From Aphelenchoides besseyi (lineage: Eukaryota > Nematoda > Chromadorea > Rhabditida > Aphelenchoididae), in NCBI GenBank assembly GCA_024699855.1, contig JAMPIQ010000002.1, positions 9,982,001 to 10,046,000 on the forward strand: 64,000 nucleotides of DNA, in the 5' to 3' direction. The notes below the pieces were generated by a model. That model worked only from the letters and a program-made list of their open reading frames with translations, was not told the origin of the DNA and did no database searches. Shown one piece after another: positions 27,785 to 39,719 of the stretch; the stretch's first letter is position 1, and every line of letters begins with the position of its first letter. Position numbers and translations under genes: made by a program.

Positions 27785-28918
27785 CTTGTCTTGAAACTGT
27801 TGAAAATGTACAAAATCACTGTCACACAAGAACAACGCTTCCGACTATCGAACAACGCGGAACAGAAAGCCAAAACGAAGTTAGCAAACGAATTCTTCTT
27901 GAAAGCTGCTCTTACACGAGGATAAGCAACTGATTGATGAGAACTGTAATACTTGAATACGAATCGAACAACTACTCTTAGGTCTTTAGATCAATTGCAT
28001 TGCTGACTCGATAAGACATTTTGTATTCAAATTACTCAGCAACTATCGCAAATAAACGTTCTCTGTAATCTTTTGCAGCTTGAACAAAAACTCTAAGTTA
28101 AAGTTTGAAAAAATTTTGTTGAAATTCACGTTACGGTAACAAGTGCACTTGAACTTAAAAGCGAACGTTTTCTGCATTCGAATTGTCGCAACGAAATAGC
28201 GACCGTTCCCTTAAAATCTCTTGGTTTGTGTTAAGATTAGAACTGATTCGGAATTAAATGGGACAAAATGCGCTTGTCGCTCTTCATCACAATCTGCGAA
28301 AGTGTGTTTACTCTTCGGGGCCGAGAAGCGTTTGCAGATCGCCTCCTCCGGAAAACTTATGCCTCATGGATTGGTAGGGATCAAACAGACAAGCTTAACC
28401 ACTTCGTTTCGACGATAAAAAATGGGCCAAGAACGGGGAGAAAAGTCAATTTTGATAGTTCAAACGACTTTTTCTTTTCCCTCACTTGTCCCTCAAGACG
28501 CAAATTGGCTGTTTGTCTCTTTGCGGATCTACGTGTTTCTTTTGCCTCCAAATCGCTTTGACAACTCACCCACCTACACATCAGAATGAATGCTAACGTT
28601 CGAGTTGGGTGCGAACAATCGAGCTCGTCTTAAAAGCCATGCCATTGGCCGCCTTTGTTTCCGATTGTCGTCAACAACCTTTTGGTACACGCATGATCTG
28701 TTAGAGCTTCATGTCACATGAAATTTCTCAAACCTTTCGCTTTAAACTCAAAATTTTCGTTTTTGTTATCATAACCATGAATAAAAAAACCATTTTACGT
28801 GTTCGAGATCCACCATTTGAGTGCTAAGTGTTCGCAGTTTACATGCCAACACTAAAATGCAAATGAGGGAAATGAATTTGGACTCCAAAAAGCCTTTGTT
28901 GTTTTTCTGTTTAGATCG
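27785..28918. other. Divergent promoter region (KH gene / calsequestrin)
   Basis: About 1.1 kb between divergently transcribed genes. Frames on both strands around 28220-28580 overlap and have no motif. Probably two promoters; nothing else recognised. Confidence 0.45.
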
Positions 28919-30790
28919 ATGAGATCTCTCAATTTGGTTGGCGTGTTCTGCGCGCTATTCATCGTTTTGACAGATGCCGCTGCTCCAAAGACTTTGGATC
29001 TGGAGTGTATGTTCCTTGGATATCCCGATTTGGAATACGATGGCTATGATCGAACTGAGGTGAACACTACAATCAAATAAATCATACAAACATTTTTCGG
29101 TCACTTTAATTCCAACACCTATCCCTAATGATCCGATTTTAATAGCAATCATTCGAATTAAATTCTAGGTCCTGAACGAAAAGATTTTCAATAGAACGGT
29201 CTTCGCGGAAGATGCAAAATCTGTGGTGTTTTTCAACGATGTTGAAGATGATGACTCGGAGTTCGATCAGTACGAGTGTTTCCTTCAGGTTTGACAGAGA
29301 AATCGAACAATTAAGACTCCTTTTCAGCTCTCCGCTCAAGTCATGACCAAACGAGGATACAACTTCTATACAGTAAACACAACGAAAGAGCCAAAATTGC
29401 GGATGCAAGAAGGTAAACAACTTGGTCATTTGAAGGACAATTAGAATGTGCATATTTTAGAAGTAGAAAAAGGCGAAGATACTATTCACGTATACAAGGG
29501 TGAGCGATGATTTTTATGATGTTTAGAAGACAACTGTAGAACAAATTGTTCGGAGATGATTTATTGTTTATAGATGGCTACAAAATCGAATACAATGGAG
29601 TGCGCGATCCCGAAACATTTGTCTCATGGTTAATGGATGTAATCACTAAGAAAAATGAGACAACCATATAACCTTTTATTGTTTAGATTCCCGATGATCC
29701 AGTGACAATAATCAATGACAATTTTGACTTAGAAGAGTTTGAGGATCTTGAAGATGAAGCCGTTCGTATCATTGGGTATTTCGAGCCCGGTAGTTTGGCT
29801 TTGAAAGAATACGAGGAAGCGGCCGAAGATTTCATGGGAGAAATCGAGTTCTTTGCGGTTGTTACTTCTTACGTTCGTTTACGAATCCGCTAATTGATCC
29901 ATTTTGCCTTTAGTGGGCACGAAAATTGGGCTTGAAACGGGTTGGCGAAGTTCAACTTTATCATCCGTTTGAAGGTTCGTATTTCTTTGTGATGGCGCGT
30001 AGACGCATTGTCAATTTGATCACAAATTACGTTCAAGATGAGAACTTAAGTTATTGTTTTAAGACGATCCGATCTATGCACCACTCAGCGTCGATACTGA
30101 AGACGAGTTCGAGGATTGGGTTGAAAAGCATCGTGAACCAGTGATGCAGAAACTGTCACTTCAAAACTATTTCAACGTTTGGGTGAGTATCTATCTGACA
30201 GTCAACAAATTTGCTATTTGATTTTTGTATTCTGAATAATGTTGATTGGAAGCTTTTAGAGAGATTCAGACGACGATGAAAAAATGATTTTGGCCTTCTG
30301 CGACGAGGAAACTCGTGAAGGACGAGCGATGTACAAGTTGTTGCGTAAGATTGCCGATGAGAACAGCGAACATGCCGGCACATTGGAGATTGTTCTTATC
30401 GATCCAGGTTAATCGAATTTCCGTTTTTATTACGGGTATTTCAGATGAGTTTCCGTTGATGGTTGACGTTTGGGAAGGAATGTTTGGAATTGATATCGAA
30501 GAAGGTCCACAGATTGGATTAGTGGATATTGCAGATAAAGACAGCATCTGGTTCGACATGTCCCAATTGAACCTGGATGATCCAAAGAAGCATTCGGATA
30601 GTAACTTTGAAGTTATTCAATCCTGGATAGACCAAATTCTGAAGGGAAACATCGATCTTGATGGTACGCAAAACTCTTTAAACGTTATCTAATAACATTT
30701 TCAGATGACGATGAGGACGACGAGCCTCCAGTGCCTGCGAAAACAGCGACCAAACCAACAGCAACAAAGAAAACTCGTAAAGAGCTCTAA
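28919..30790 (+). CDS. csq-1: Calsequestrin, ER/SR luminal calcium-storage protein
   Basis: The ATG at 28919 begins a signal peptide (LVGVFCALFIVLTDAAAPK). About ten short exons encode three thioredoxin-like folds without CxxC redox centres, as in calsequestrins. Characteristic segments are LECMFLGYPDLEYDGYDRT, FVSWLMDIPDDPVTIIND, AVRIIGYFEPGS and FPLMVDVWEGMFGIDIEEG. The sequence is strongly acidic and ends in an Asp/Glu run (DLDDDDEDDEPP), the calcium-binding tail. The extreme C-terminus, after a Lys/Thr-rich stretch, is RKEL, resembling but not matching the canonical KDEL-type ER-retrieval signal. It stores calcium in the muscle sarcoplasmic reticulum or ER and interacts with ryanodine receptors. 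Stop at 30788-30790. Confidence 0.92.
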
Positions 30791-31361
30791 AACTTGACTA
30801 TCGTCCTTTAAAATCGTTTTGTCTATTTGATATCATCTGAGGCTTTTAATTTGAACTTTGCTCAACACTTGCGGCCAAGACTCTTCAGGCATTTATTTGC
30901 ATCGATAAACTTGGTTTATTTACGAAAAAAAGAATGGATTAAAGAACGTAAACGTCAAAAATTAATAGAACTTGTGGTGCACCAGCAATCTTGACAGTTG
31001 GTTGTAAAGAAAAAGTGGAGTTGCGCCAAAACATTAAGAACAATAGTTAAGCTGAAATTTCGAGTTGGAAAACCGAATTACACGGTTTGACGGAAATTGA
31101 CGTCAAGTAGCAGACCATATAGTAAGAAATAAGCGCAAAGTGTTAAGTGGTAAAAGCATGTGACGAACAGATAAATTGTTGCAATGCACGGGGTTTATCG
31201 AAGGGCTTCACAACGAACGGGGGACGGGAATTGGATTGGGAAGGGATTTGGGAGCAGAAATTCAGGGATTCGGGAGTCGAAGGGTTCTGTAGGAGTCTTT
31301 CCGGCGGTGCCTTTCATAGTGTTCCAGCGGTCCAAAAGGACTTTACCGCCGGAAGAGTCGC
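30791..31361. other. Intergenic, entering a GC-rich island
   Basis: AT-rich until about 31150, then composition changes abruptly to GC-rich with long frames on both strands. No gene assigned on the plus strand. Confidence 0.4.
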
Positions 31362-31973
31362 CTAGTCCCGTCGTAGCATTGAGTGCGCAAGGGACTCAGT
31401 GTAGTACCACAGCGAGTGGCGGCGTCGTGACGCGGTGGCCGGAAAGTCTCCTGGTACCTCCACATTCGGCAAGTGAGGGCGACGCTCCGGATGTGAATTG
31501 GAGTTAGCGAAGAAGGGGCCTAAAGGATCTGCGGCTTCAGGCCTTGCAGAAGTGGAGCAGAGGAGAGGGAATAAGATTGGGGTTGCTTCCTCGATCGGTT
31601 GTTGCAGGAGCAATTTGAGCGCTTGTTCGGGACTCCGTTCCAAGGGGGAGATGGAGAGATTCTCAGTCCCGGGGTAGTCGGAGTCGATGTTGGAGGTGGA
31701 GAGCGGATACTCGGGATAAGGTGGTATCTTGGGAGGTGCCATTCGGTAAACGTGGTGCGCGAGTGGGGTCTCGCGGAGTTCGTGTTCGTCGTGGAGAGGC
31801 CCCAAGATGACTCGAGGAGTAGGTGCAACGACTGCTATTGGACGTAAGCGTCGGGAGTCGATGGTGGTGCCGACGGATGTTGCGATTGAAGGTGTTGTCT
31901 CTGTGCTTGCGGAGGAGGTATCGGCGGGAGTGGTGGTAACAATTTGGGAATGCCGAGGTGGCCGGGATGCCAT
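31362..31973 (-). CDS. Hypothetical proline-rich protein in a GC-rich island
   Basis: A single open frame of 203 codons with an ATG at 31973 (MASRPPRHSQ) and a stop at 31362. The translation is rich in Pro, Ser, Thr and Arg, predicted disordered, with no domain I recognise. Frames on the other strand and in the overlapping minus frame (31835-32236) are also long, so the openness may only reflect GC content. The base and codon composition differs sharply from neighbouring genes, as expected for inserted or mobile DNA. Confidence 0.25.
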   Translation of the reverse strand: MASRPPRHSQIVTTTPADTSSASTETTPSIATSVGTTIDSRRLRPIAVVAPTPRVILGPLHDEHELRETPLAHHVYRMAPPKIPPYPEYPLSTSNIDSDYPGTENLSISPLERSPEQALKLLLQQPIEEATPILFPLLCSTSARPEAADPLGPFFANSNSHPERRPHLPNVEVPGDFPATASRRRHSLWYYTESLAHSMLRRD

Positions 31974-32280
31974 TTGGGTGGCGAGATGGGCGAAGTTGTG
32001 GAGATGTGATTGCGAAGAAGGAAATGCGAATGATGAATGAAGTGGCCAAGGTGCAACAATGACATCAAAAACAAATTGTAATGCGCATGACGAACAAAAT
32101 TATAGTTTCGAATCAAAACATCTGCGGTAAGCGGGAGAAGGATGTTGTGATACATCATGGGTGATTTCGTTGAGTGTTCGGCGAGGGTTTCGGCGGATGC
32201 GTCGAGAAGTGTGTCGCGTTTACGGGCACACGTCACGATATAAATAACGCACTGCTGAAGTCACGATCGAAAATCCACAA

Positions 32281-33302
32281 ACGACAAAAGTTTGTAATTG
32301 ACAGTTTATCTCGTTGATACGCCAAATTCTTCGTTAGCCGACTTGTCGTCGAGATCATACGCCAAATCTAACAACACGTTGTCACCTACCGTTTTGTATG
32401 ACCAATCTTCATCATCGTTGGAATCGTCGACTGACTCGGTATCGAGAGCATTACTGACGGAGATCCTTGACGTTGTAACTGGAATACTAGTCGGCTGTCA
32501 AACCTAATCAAGAAGCATTAAATACGCGAAGGATAACTAACCTCGAAGTTGTCATCAAACCAACAGAAATCGAAATTGTTGTATTTTTGTAAGAACCTAT
32601 TGACGCGCCATACTTGAAGTTCTTCATGTTGTTTGATGGTCAGCAAACGGTACAAGCGGATCGACGACCGGTAACCGGTAACTGAGTTGGGCAAACGACT
32701 AGGTTTTAAAATCACTGGTTAGTCTGTAATGCAAGTAAATTAATTGCCGTATAGATCGAGCAGAAGTTGTTCGAACAGTTGGATCACTAGTGCGTTCAAA
32801 TCGCCGACTTCCGTGTGAATGACGACATTTGATGAATCTGCGGACTTCAGATGATTAGCTGTTAATCACCCTCAAAGGTCCTTTTATTTTCAGGTTTTTC
32901 GGAAAGTTATAAACAAATTGCGATGTTTTTTGTAAAAGTCCTTGTCTTGGGTTTTGGTTTGTTTACATGAACTTACAAAGCTTATCGCCGAAAATGCGTT
33001 CAATGGCCACGTAAACATGACTGTCTTTTCCTTTTCGTATCTTTAGTTTTGTCACAACTGGACCCAATAAAAACGACGAACATCAAAGTCGTGAACTGCG
33101 TTCGCAAAACATCGGAACCAACTTCTTGTTTTGCTTTCCACTCCATCGATAGATGCTTCGGGAAATTTTGAATCAAAAAGCAAACTAATTTTGCGATTAT
33201 CCGTCGATTAAACGTCTGCGCAAGTTTGAATGGTCGCCGAAGACTATTTTCCATCTCGTACAAACGCTCAGCGCATTCGTTCACAATAAAAATATCGCGC
33301 AA
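32281..33302 (-). other. Unresolved minus-strand coding-like sequence
   Basis: Fragments that read like exons in the minus direction: 33302-33050 (IFIVNECAERLYEME, FPKHLSMEWKAK), then HVYVAIERIFGDKL before a GTAAGT donor near 32978, LNALVIQLFEQLLLDLYGN near 32745-32800, and 32715-32518 (RLYRLLTIKQHEELQVWRV). I cannot connect them into one convincing open chain or recognise a domain. A decayed retroelement gag or a fast-evolving spliced gene are both possible. Confidence 0.25.
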
Positions 33303-33962
33303 TGGCGGAATTTAACAACTTATAGGGAGTACTTCCGGTCCCGTTTCGAATCCCGTAGAATAATCGGCCTATTCATCAGAAATAAGTGCAACCAATTTGT
33401 GCTCCTCGAGTAAGCGGCATTGTTTTGGACTCGTGTTATTTCAGATGAGAACGATCGGACCATAGACGAAGGCCGAATTAGCATCCGACTAGCGCACGCG
33501 AGAATTACCGTAATTTGCTGCTATGTAAACAGGTGGGAAGCAGCAGAAGGCGGACAAGCGGTCGAAAATAACAAGACAACTAATTCACAGGGTCAAGAAG
33601 GGGCGGAGATAGACGACTGATGGTCCTTGTACATCGATTTGAATAGCGAATATTGTTTGAGGTGCGAAGAGAATACGAAAAGGTGAGCAGTAAATGGCGA
33701 GATTTCGATTGTTGTTGTGAGAAACAATGAGGAGAATAACCAATGGACATCTACTGTTGATTACTCCGTTCGCCAATTTTAACCACGGGCTTTCGGTTAA
33801 CCAGAACCCACTACTCGGAGCTTTTTGACTCGTTTATGTTGTTTAGTTGATTGATCATTTGATTTGAATTCATTTTTACAGTTGAACTTTGTAGTTGTCC
33901 GATTTGCATATGATGTTTCGTTTGGAGAGGTGCCATACATAAATTCGTTTAAACAAAAGGAA
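33303..33962. other. Intergenic upstream of TIKI
   Basis: No supported gene. Short open frames only (for example plus 33420-33620). Confidence 0.45.
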
Positions 33963-36092
33963 ATGAAATATCGATCTCTAAAACTCTTGGCACTTTGGAG
34001 TTTGTTCTCGATTGTAAAGAGCAGTTCGGAAGAGTGTGATTTGAATCAAGTAAGTTTTTTAAACGTAAGTACTTTCAAAAGCGATTTCAGAATGAGCGTT
34101 CTACCTTCTTATGGTCGGTAACCAGTCCGAACGATGATTCTCAGAATTTTCTGTTTGGCACAATTCACGTGGCTTACGATCGTGTTTGGGATTCTGGTTA
34201 GTTTGTTTAATGTGATTTCCAATTCGCATAAACATACCCGGACATTCTACAAGCTTTGTTTGATTATTTTACAAAACTTCCCGTCCTTTTACGTGTCAAA
34301 TACTTTCAAAAACTGTGAATGAGCAAATTCTTCCATAAACCGGAAGTCATTTTCTCGACCGTCAGCATTTTTGAATCCAAGCGCTCAGATTCTTTTGAGT
34401 ATATAAATCACACGGAACTGTCCATTTTCGTATCCGAGAAGACCTTTTGGGAACACACAAAAGACCACCCACAGTCTTAATAAGCGAATGACCTGATAGA
34501 ATGACGTTAATTAAGTCGACATGTTTTTGGTAGTTACTTATGGTCATTTCGCTTTGTTTCCGTCTCTACACGCTCGCTACTTCCGCGCAGAACAAACAAA
34601 CGCAATATTGTTGTGGACCGTGAAAGACACCTGCTCGAATTTCATCTTCTCGCTGTTGACCTCATAGAAAGAGCTAAAGTATTGGTGGAACTTTTAAGCA
34701 TCAACAAAAAATACAAAAGAGACATCTGATCTGAAACAAAAACGATAATTTCAGTTGCTGATAGCGTCAAATTGATTTTGAATCGTACAGATGCAATGGT
34801 CTTCGAATTGGCTCTTAACGATCCTTTAACAATCAATCGCTTAATTCGATGTAAACAGTTGGCTGCTGGTGAAACTCTACGTCGAACATTTTCTTCGGAT
34901 TTATATTCACGTCTAAGCGGATGTACGTTTTTTCCACAGTTCACTCGTATAAAACTTATTGCCAGATATGTCGAGATTACAAAAACGTCTTTACGCTCAG
35001 TTGTCGGCGAATGAGAGCTCGTCGAACAACAATTCTTCGCAGTTACTCAAGAATCGGGCATTACGTTTGCTATCTCTCGCACAAGGCTGGGAAATTCGAC
35101 GACCTGTTTGGTTGTTGTTCGCGTTGTATCAGTTGGGCGAGAATGATGACAGTATGAACTCCGAGAAGCCAATGCTTGACGCTTTTCTAGCTAAACAAGC
35201 ACAATTTCAAGGAAAACAACTCCTGTCAATTGAAACACCCAAAGAACAGTGCAATCCGTTGAATAGTATCAACAAAGAAAGAGTAAGTGACTCCTCCATT
35301 CTTTATAATCAGATTTCAAGTTAATATTTGCTATCAACTACACGCTTTCGTATTTGGAATGGTCCGAAAATCACAAACGTCGAAAGTCATCTGTTGACGA
35401 ACTCGTTAAGCGTTATCGTTGCGGTAGCTTCGCAATAACCGAAGTAAGTGGTTGGCGAGTACAAGATGAAGGTTTTACACTGAATGAGCAGTTGGATCGA
35501 CAAGCAAAAGCATTTGACAACACACTTCGATCTGATGTAATTGATCATCGGAACGTGCGTATGGCAACTCGAATTCATCATCTGATTCGTTCAAATCCAA
35601 AACAAATGTTTGTGTTTGCATTGGGTGCCGGTTAGTTTGTTAAATGCGACAGTATGAGACGACCAATAATGATTCCAGGTCATTTTCAAGGCCAATTTAA
35701 TCTCATCGATTTGTTGAGAAAGTACGGTTACATTATCAAAGCAGTTCGAGAAACGGACGATATAACGTAAGTTCTGTTGACAAAATCTATTCTTTTAATT
35801 GAATTCTAGTCCGTACTTTCTATCGCACGATATTTTTCGAAATTTCAAACAACTTTGGATCCGTAAGAAAGTTCCATCGAATGCTCACTATGAACTCAAT
35901 CCACCGATCTCAAATCAAGACAGAATACATACTCCGATACCTTCGATCCACTCCACAAATGTCGTCGAGTTGTCGCCATTTGGAAACACGGTCATCAAAA
36001 TGTGTCTACTCACATTTTGCATACTCCCGTTTATTTTCATAATCTTAAAACATACATGTAGACGTTTCGTGAAACTTCCAACACACGTGTAA
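33963..36092 (+). CDS. tiki: TIKI-family metalloprotease (TraB domain, Wnt-inactivating)
   Basis: The ATG at 33963 starts a signal peptide (SLKLLALWSLFSIVKSSS). The second exon gives FLWSVTSPNDDSQNFLFGTIHVAYDRVWDS, with the FGTIH (GxxH) motif of TraB/TIKI. After a long intron (about 34199-34754) the homology resumes: AMVFELALNDP, RLLSLAQGWEIRRPVWLLF, PMLDAFLAKQAQ, EQCNPLNSIN, VDELVKRYRCGSF, RMATRIHHLI, FVFALGAGHFQG. A C-terminal hydrophobic helix (MCLLTFCILPFIFIIL) and a short basic tail finish the protein at 36092. In vertebrates TIKI is a membrane-tethered metalloprotease that removes the N-terminal residues of Wnt ligands. The length and domain order match the family. Confidence 0.88.
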
Positions 36093-36702
36093 ATGTTGAT
36101 AAACAGTGATTATAAACTAAAAACCATGAGGACAATGTTTCTGCTTGGAAATTTCAACAAACGACTTCTATTACGCTCAGAAAACAAGTTAAAAGTCTGA
36201 AGAGAATGATCGAAATTGTACGAGAAAATTTTATGCAATTGGTGATATTAACACGGGACTGCATGTTCCCAAATTGCATATGGCTAATTGTTACGATTGC
36301 CTTCGCGATGAAGGAACAACCCGTTAGACCGGGAGGGTGATTGCGTGAAATCGGCCAAACAACTAAAATTCTGCAACTACCAACTTTTTGCAACCACAAT
36401 AAGATTAGACGACAATAGAAGTAATTTGCACGTTTGTGGGTTTCATTCAAATCAACAAAACTCCAAGAAACTATAAGCAGACAATAGTCTGCAAAGAAGA
36501 TGACTCGGAATGACCAAATTTAATCTCAGAGAACTGGTGCTTTCAAATGATATGCTTACTGACAAACGTTTACCGTAATTAATCCCACGAATGAAACTCG
36601 TTAGAGACGAAAGGCTTAATGCTTGAATGAGGAGAGAAATTGGCAAGTTTTTAGAATTTTGTTCAAAACATTAAAGAGAATCGAACGATGTAAGTGCGAG
36701 AG
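36093..36702. other. Convergent intergenic region (TIKI / Rab35)
   Basis: AT-rich, short frames only, no gene recognised. Confidence 0.5.
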
Positions 36703-37650
36703 TCAGTTGCAAGCACATTTCTTTTTGTTTCCACCATTACGTTTCTGAGTGTTGCCGCCCAAACGAATTCCATGCGAACGTCGAGCGGTATCGGCCGGTG
36801 GTCCCGATTCGAGAATGATACGCGCCAAATCAGAGAAGATCTAAAACGATGAGACAGCTAAACGGAAAGTCTGCTCACCAATTCAACGTTGTTGCCTTCA
36901 CGTGCTGATGTTTCGTAGAATGGAATTGACATCGTTTCGGCGTACATCTTTCCGTCTTCTGCCAAAACGAGACGATCACTAGTACGATCTGACTTATTGC
37001 CAACTAAATTGAACTAAAGGACGAAACAAACGACCGTTCTACTTACCCAAAATAGTCGGAACATTCGTGCAGTTCTGAGCGATTTCATCTAACCAACGTT
37101 TGATGCTGCGAAAAGAGTCTGCACTTGTGATATCGTAGACAACAATGACACCGTGAGTGCCACGGTAATAACTAAAAGCAATGAATACAATCTTTTACCT
37201 ATGAAATCAACTCACGTTGAAGTGATTGTACGAAAACGCTCTTGTCCAGCGGTATCCCTAAACAAAAGATTGTGATCTGAGAGAAGACTAAAGCAAACCA
37301 AATTTGGAGTTTGATTCGTTTGCCGTTCACGTTAATCGTACGGATTTTGAAATCAACACCAATTGTTGTAATGTACGTACCTAAATTGAAACACACTTTC
37401 GTATCATAAGACAATTGGTATTACCATTTCCATGAAACGTATCATCAGCAAAGCGTACCAGTAAACAACTCTTTCCGACACCTGAAATCTTGAAGATCAT
37501 TACTATGCTTCATTGGCACACTCAAAGTTTAACGCTATAAACGTTTTAGAACTTACCGCTATTTCCAATAAGTAAAATCTTAAACAAATGGTCGTAATCG
37601 CGAGATGATGTGTCAATTTTAATGAACGGATACCCAGTGTTTTCTGCCAT
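36703..37650 (-). CDS. rab-35: Rab35-type small GTPase
   Basis: Six or so exons from the ATG at 37650 to TGA at 36703-36705. All GTP-binding motifs are intact: P-loop GNSGVGKS, switch [30 protein letters not shown] and ETSA. The [12 protein letters not shown] start, [19 protein letters not shown] and WLDEIAQNC identify the Rab35/Rab1 branch, with Rab35 the better fit. There is an N-terminal extension of about 17 residues before DYDHLFK. The C-terminus, KKKCACN, carries two cysteines in a CxC-plus-one/CaaX-like arrangement for prenylation. Rab35 controls fast endocytic recycling and, in worms, engulfed-cell and yolk-receptor trafficking. Confidence 0.93.
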
Positions 37651-38516
37651 GATCGAAAACTGAACCACGAATAAACGAAACAGTGAAAAGCGACGGGAAT
37701 CAGTTGATGCGCTTTAACTGACGAGTCGGCTTCAATATGTCGATGAATACTGAAAACCGCTAGAATTATAATCGACAGAACAGTTCACGTCGGTTATCAA
37801 ACGGTATAAACACGAAACGAGTGCGTTTTTTATCTAAACTCTCAGTTGCACCAAAACAAACTCAAAGATTTGTTGATCCATCAATGAGTCATCTTCAAAT
37901 CGAAGTGAATGTACAAAGAAGATAAGGTCAATGAAGATCAACACTCCACGACTAAATTCCTGAAAAGCCAATGAGCTGTAGTTCCTCTTTCTGATCTTAT
38001 AAGGTGCAAGAAAGACGAGTGATCGACTCGTGGTTTTGACAAACCATCAGCCGGATAAACAAATGCGATTTAACTAAGCGGAAACAGGCGGAGAAAAGAG
38101 CAACGAGCAAAAATACGTCAAGTAAACTGATTGACTCGTATTGATTATCCGACATATCATCTTGACAAAAGCGAACTTACTGCCGTAGTAAACGCGTATA
38201 TATGTAACTCTGAGCTCTTATTTTCTTTACAATAGTTTGTTACGGCACTTATTCGCAACTGAGTCCGAATTATTGGTATTGCAAAGCTTGAAAGTTTTCC
38301 ATGTTTAGATAAATGTATCTGTCGTTTGGAGAGTTCAGTTAATTGGCCTTATCAGTTTGTGATTTCCTCTTGTTTTCATAATCTAAAACGGCTCGGGAAT
38401 GTTTATTGCACTATAATAAAAGGCGTCTTGGCACAAATTATGGCACAGTTAAGATGTAAAAACAGCAAATCTAGAAAATACGTCGAAGACGCACGATCGT
38501 ATTAGTCAAACTATCC
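37651..38516. promoter_or_regulatory. Intergenic region upstream of Rab35, likely promoter
   Basis: About 870 bp between the 3' end of the nuclear-protein gene and the Rab35 start, both on the minus strand. No open frame of note; nothing specific recognised. Confidence 0.35.
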
Positions 38517-39400
38517 TTATCGTCTATGTACTTCTTTTTTGATCTGAAAAAGCAGCCAAGTTAATAATCAAAGAAGACACAATACCGTTTGGATTTTCAA
38601 CAACAAATCGAAGACTGGAAGCGACTCCTCGTGTTGTATGGATGGCTCCACAATATTCAGATGATCGAAATCAATTGTAAACTGCTCATTTTCATTGGCA
38701 TCTGGAGCTAAGACTAATCGTTCGTAATGAAAACGGTAGTTTTCCGAAAACGATTCTTCTTCGTAACCGTACGACTAAACATCAAATTAGATGAGACGAT
38801 AGTTTGTAAAACAGACCTTCTTGACTGGTTTCAAAAATTCTTCGTCGTCTTCAGATGAATCTGAAGATTCGGATGAAGAGACTTGTCGTTGATACTTAAA
38901 TGCAAATTCAAATACATCGATCATATCAAACTCACTCGACTTCGTTTCTTTTGTACTGCCGGTTTTATCGGAACTTTGCGCTTCTTTGTCTTCACGATTT
39001 GGACAATTTTCGATGTGCCACATTCGTCATCATCCAACTAAACAACAAGAATAAACAGTTTGATCGTATAGCTCACCATAAAGGCTCCATTATCGGAATC
39101 GTAGTCATCAAAATGCTCCGGACGTACTAATTTCTCCGGAATTTTTTCCTCTTTCACAACAACCTTTTGTTCTTTTGCGCGTGCATCGCTGTACATCTCC
39201 GCATGTGATTTAGCCGGTTTGACGACAAATTCATTCGGTAAATCGGACGACTGTTGATATGATGATGTTGCCTCGTAATTGTTAGGATTTTCGCATGGTC
39301 TTGGAGCATTCACATTATCATATTCGGTGTAATTGACACGATTCGGCCGTGCATTAACTTGCATTGCGGTTTGCAACAATTTCTTCAACTTCTTAGCCAT
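38517..39400 (-). CDS. Acidic nuclear protein with SV40-like NLS, unknown family
   Basis: The ATG at 39400 (MAKKLKKLLQTAMQ) opens a first exon to about 39052. The next exon begins LDDDECGTSK and contains KTKKRKVPIKP, matching the classical KKRKV nuclear-localisation motif. A GTGAGT donor near 38940 leads to a third exon with a Ser/Asp/Glu-rich stretch (SSSESSDSSEDDEEF), typical of casein-kinase-2 targets. A further exon (SYGYEEESFSENYRFHYERL) and a last short one (IKKEVHRR) end at 38517. An alternative frame over the second exon is open but contains a TGA just upstream of its ATG, so I prefer the chain given. No domain is recognised. Confidence 0.55.
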
Positions 39401-39719
39401 TTCTGAAAGAAATCACATTAACACCAAAAGAACATGAAAATCGAGGAGTTAGATCGCCAGCAGGAAAACTTTGATTTCATTAACATCGGAAAGATCAATT
39501 TGTGTTATTTTGTTTTCTCAACAATTTACGACGTTAGAATAGGTGGTTGTAAGAACAAATCATTTATTGAGATGTTCACATCAACCTTTTCGGATTCATT
39601 TACCGGAACATCACACGACTTTTGGTTCATGAATTTATTTTACACGTCCACTACGAAATACCCAACAGTTGTTTATCAAAATGAATTTCTAACGAGATCT
39701 CAAGTTCTGTTATTATGCG

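Noticed and set aside
33325..33356. TTTCGAATCCC run resembling a tRNA T-arm
   Set aside because: Flanking bases do not pair into a T stem and no A box precedes it.
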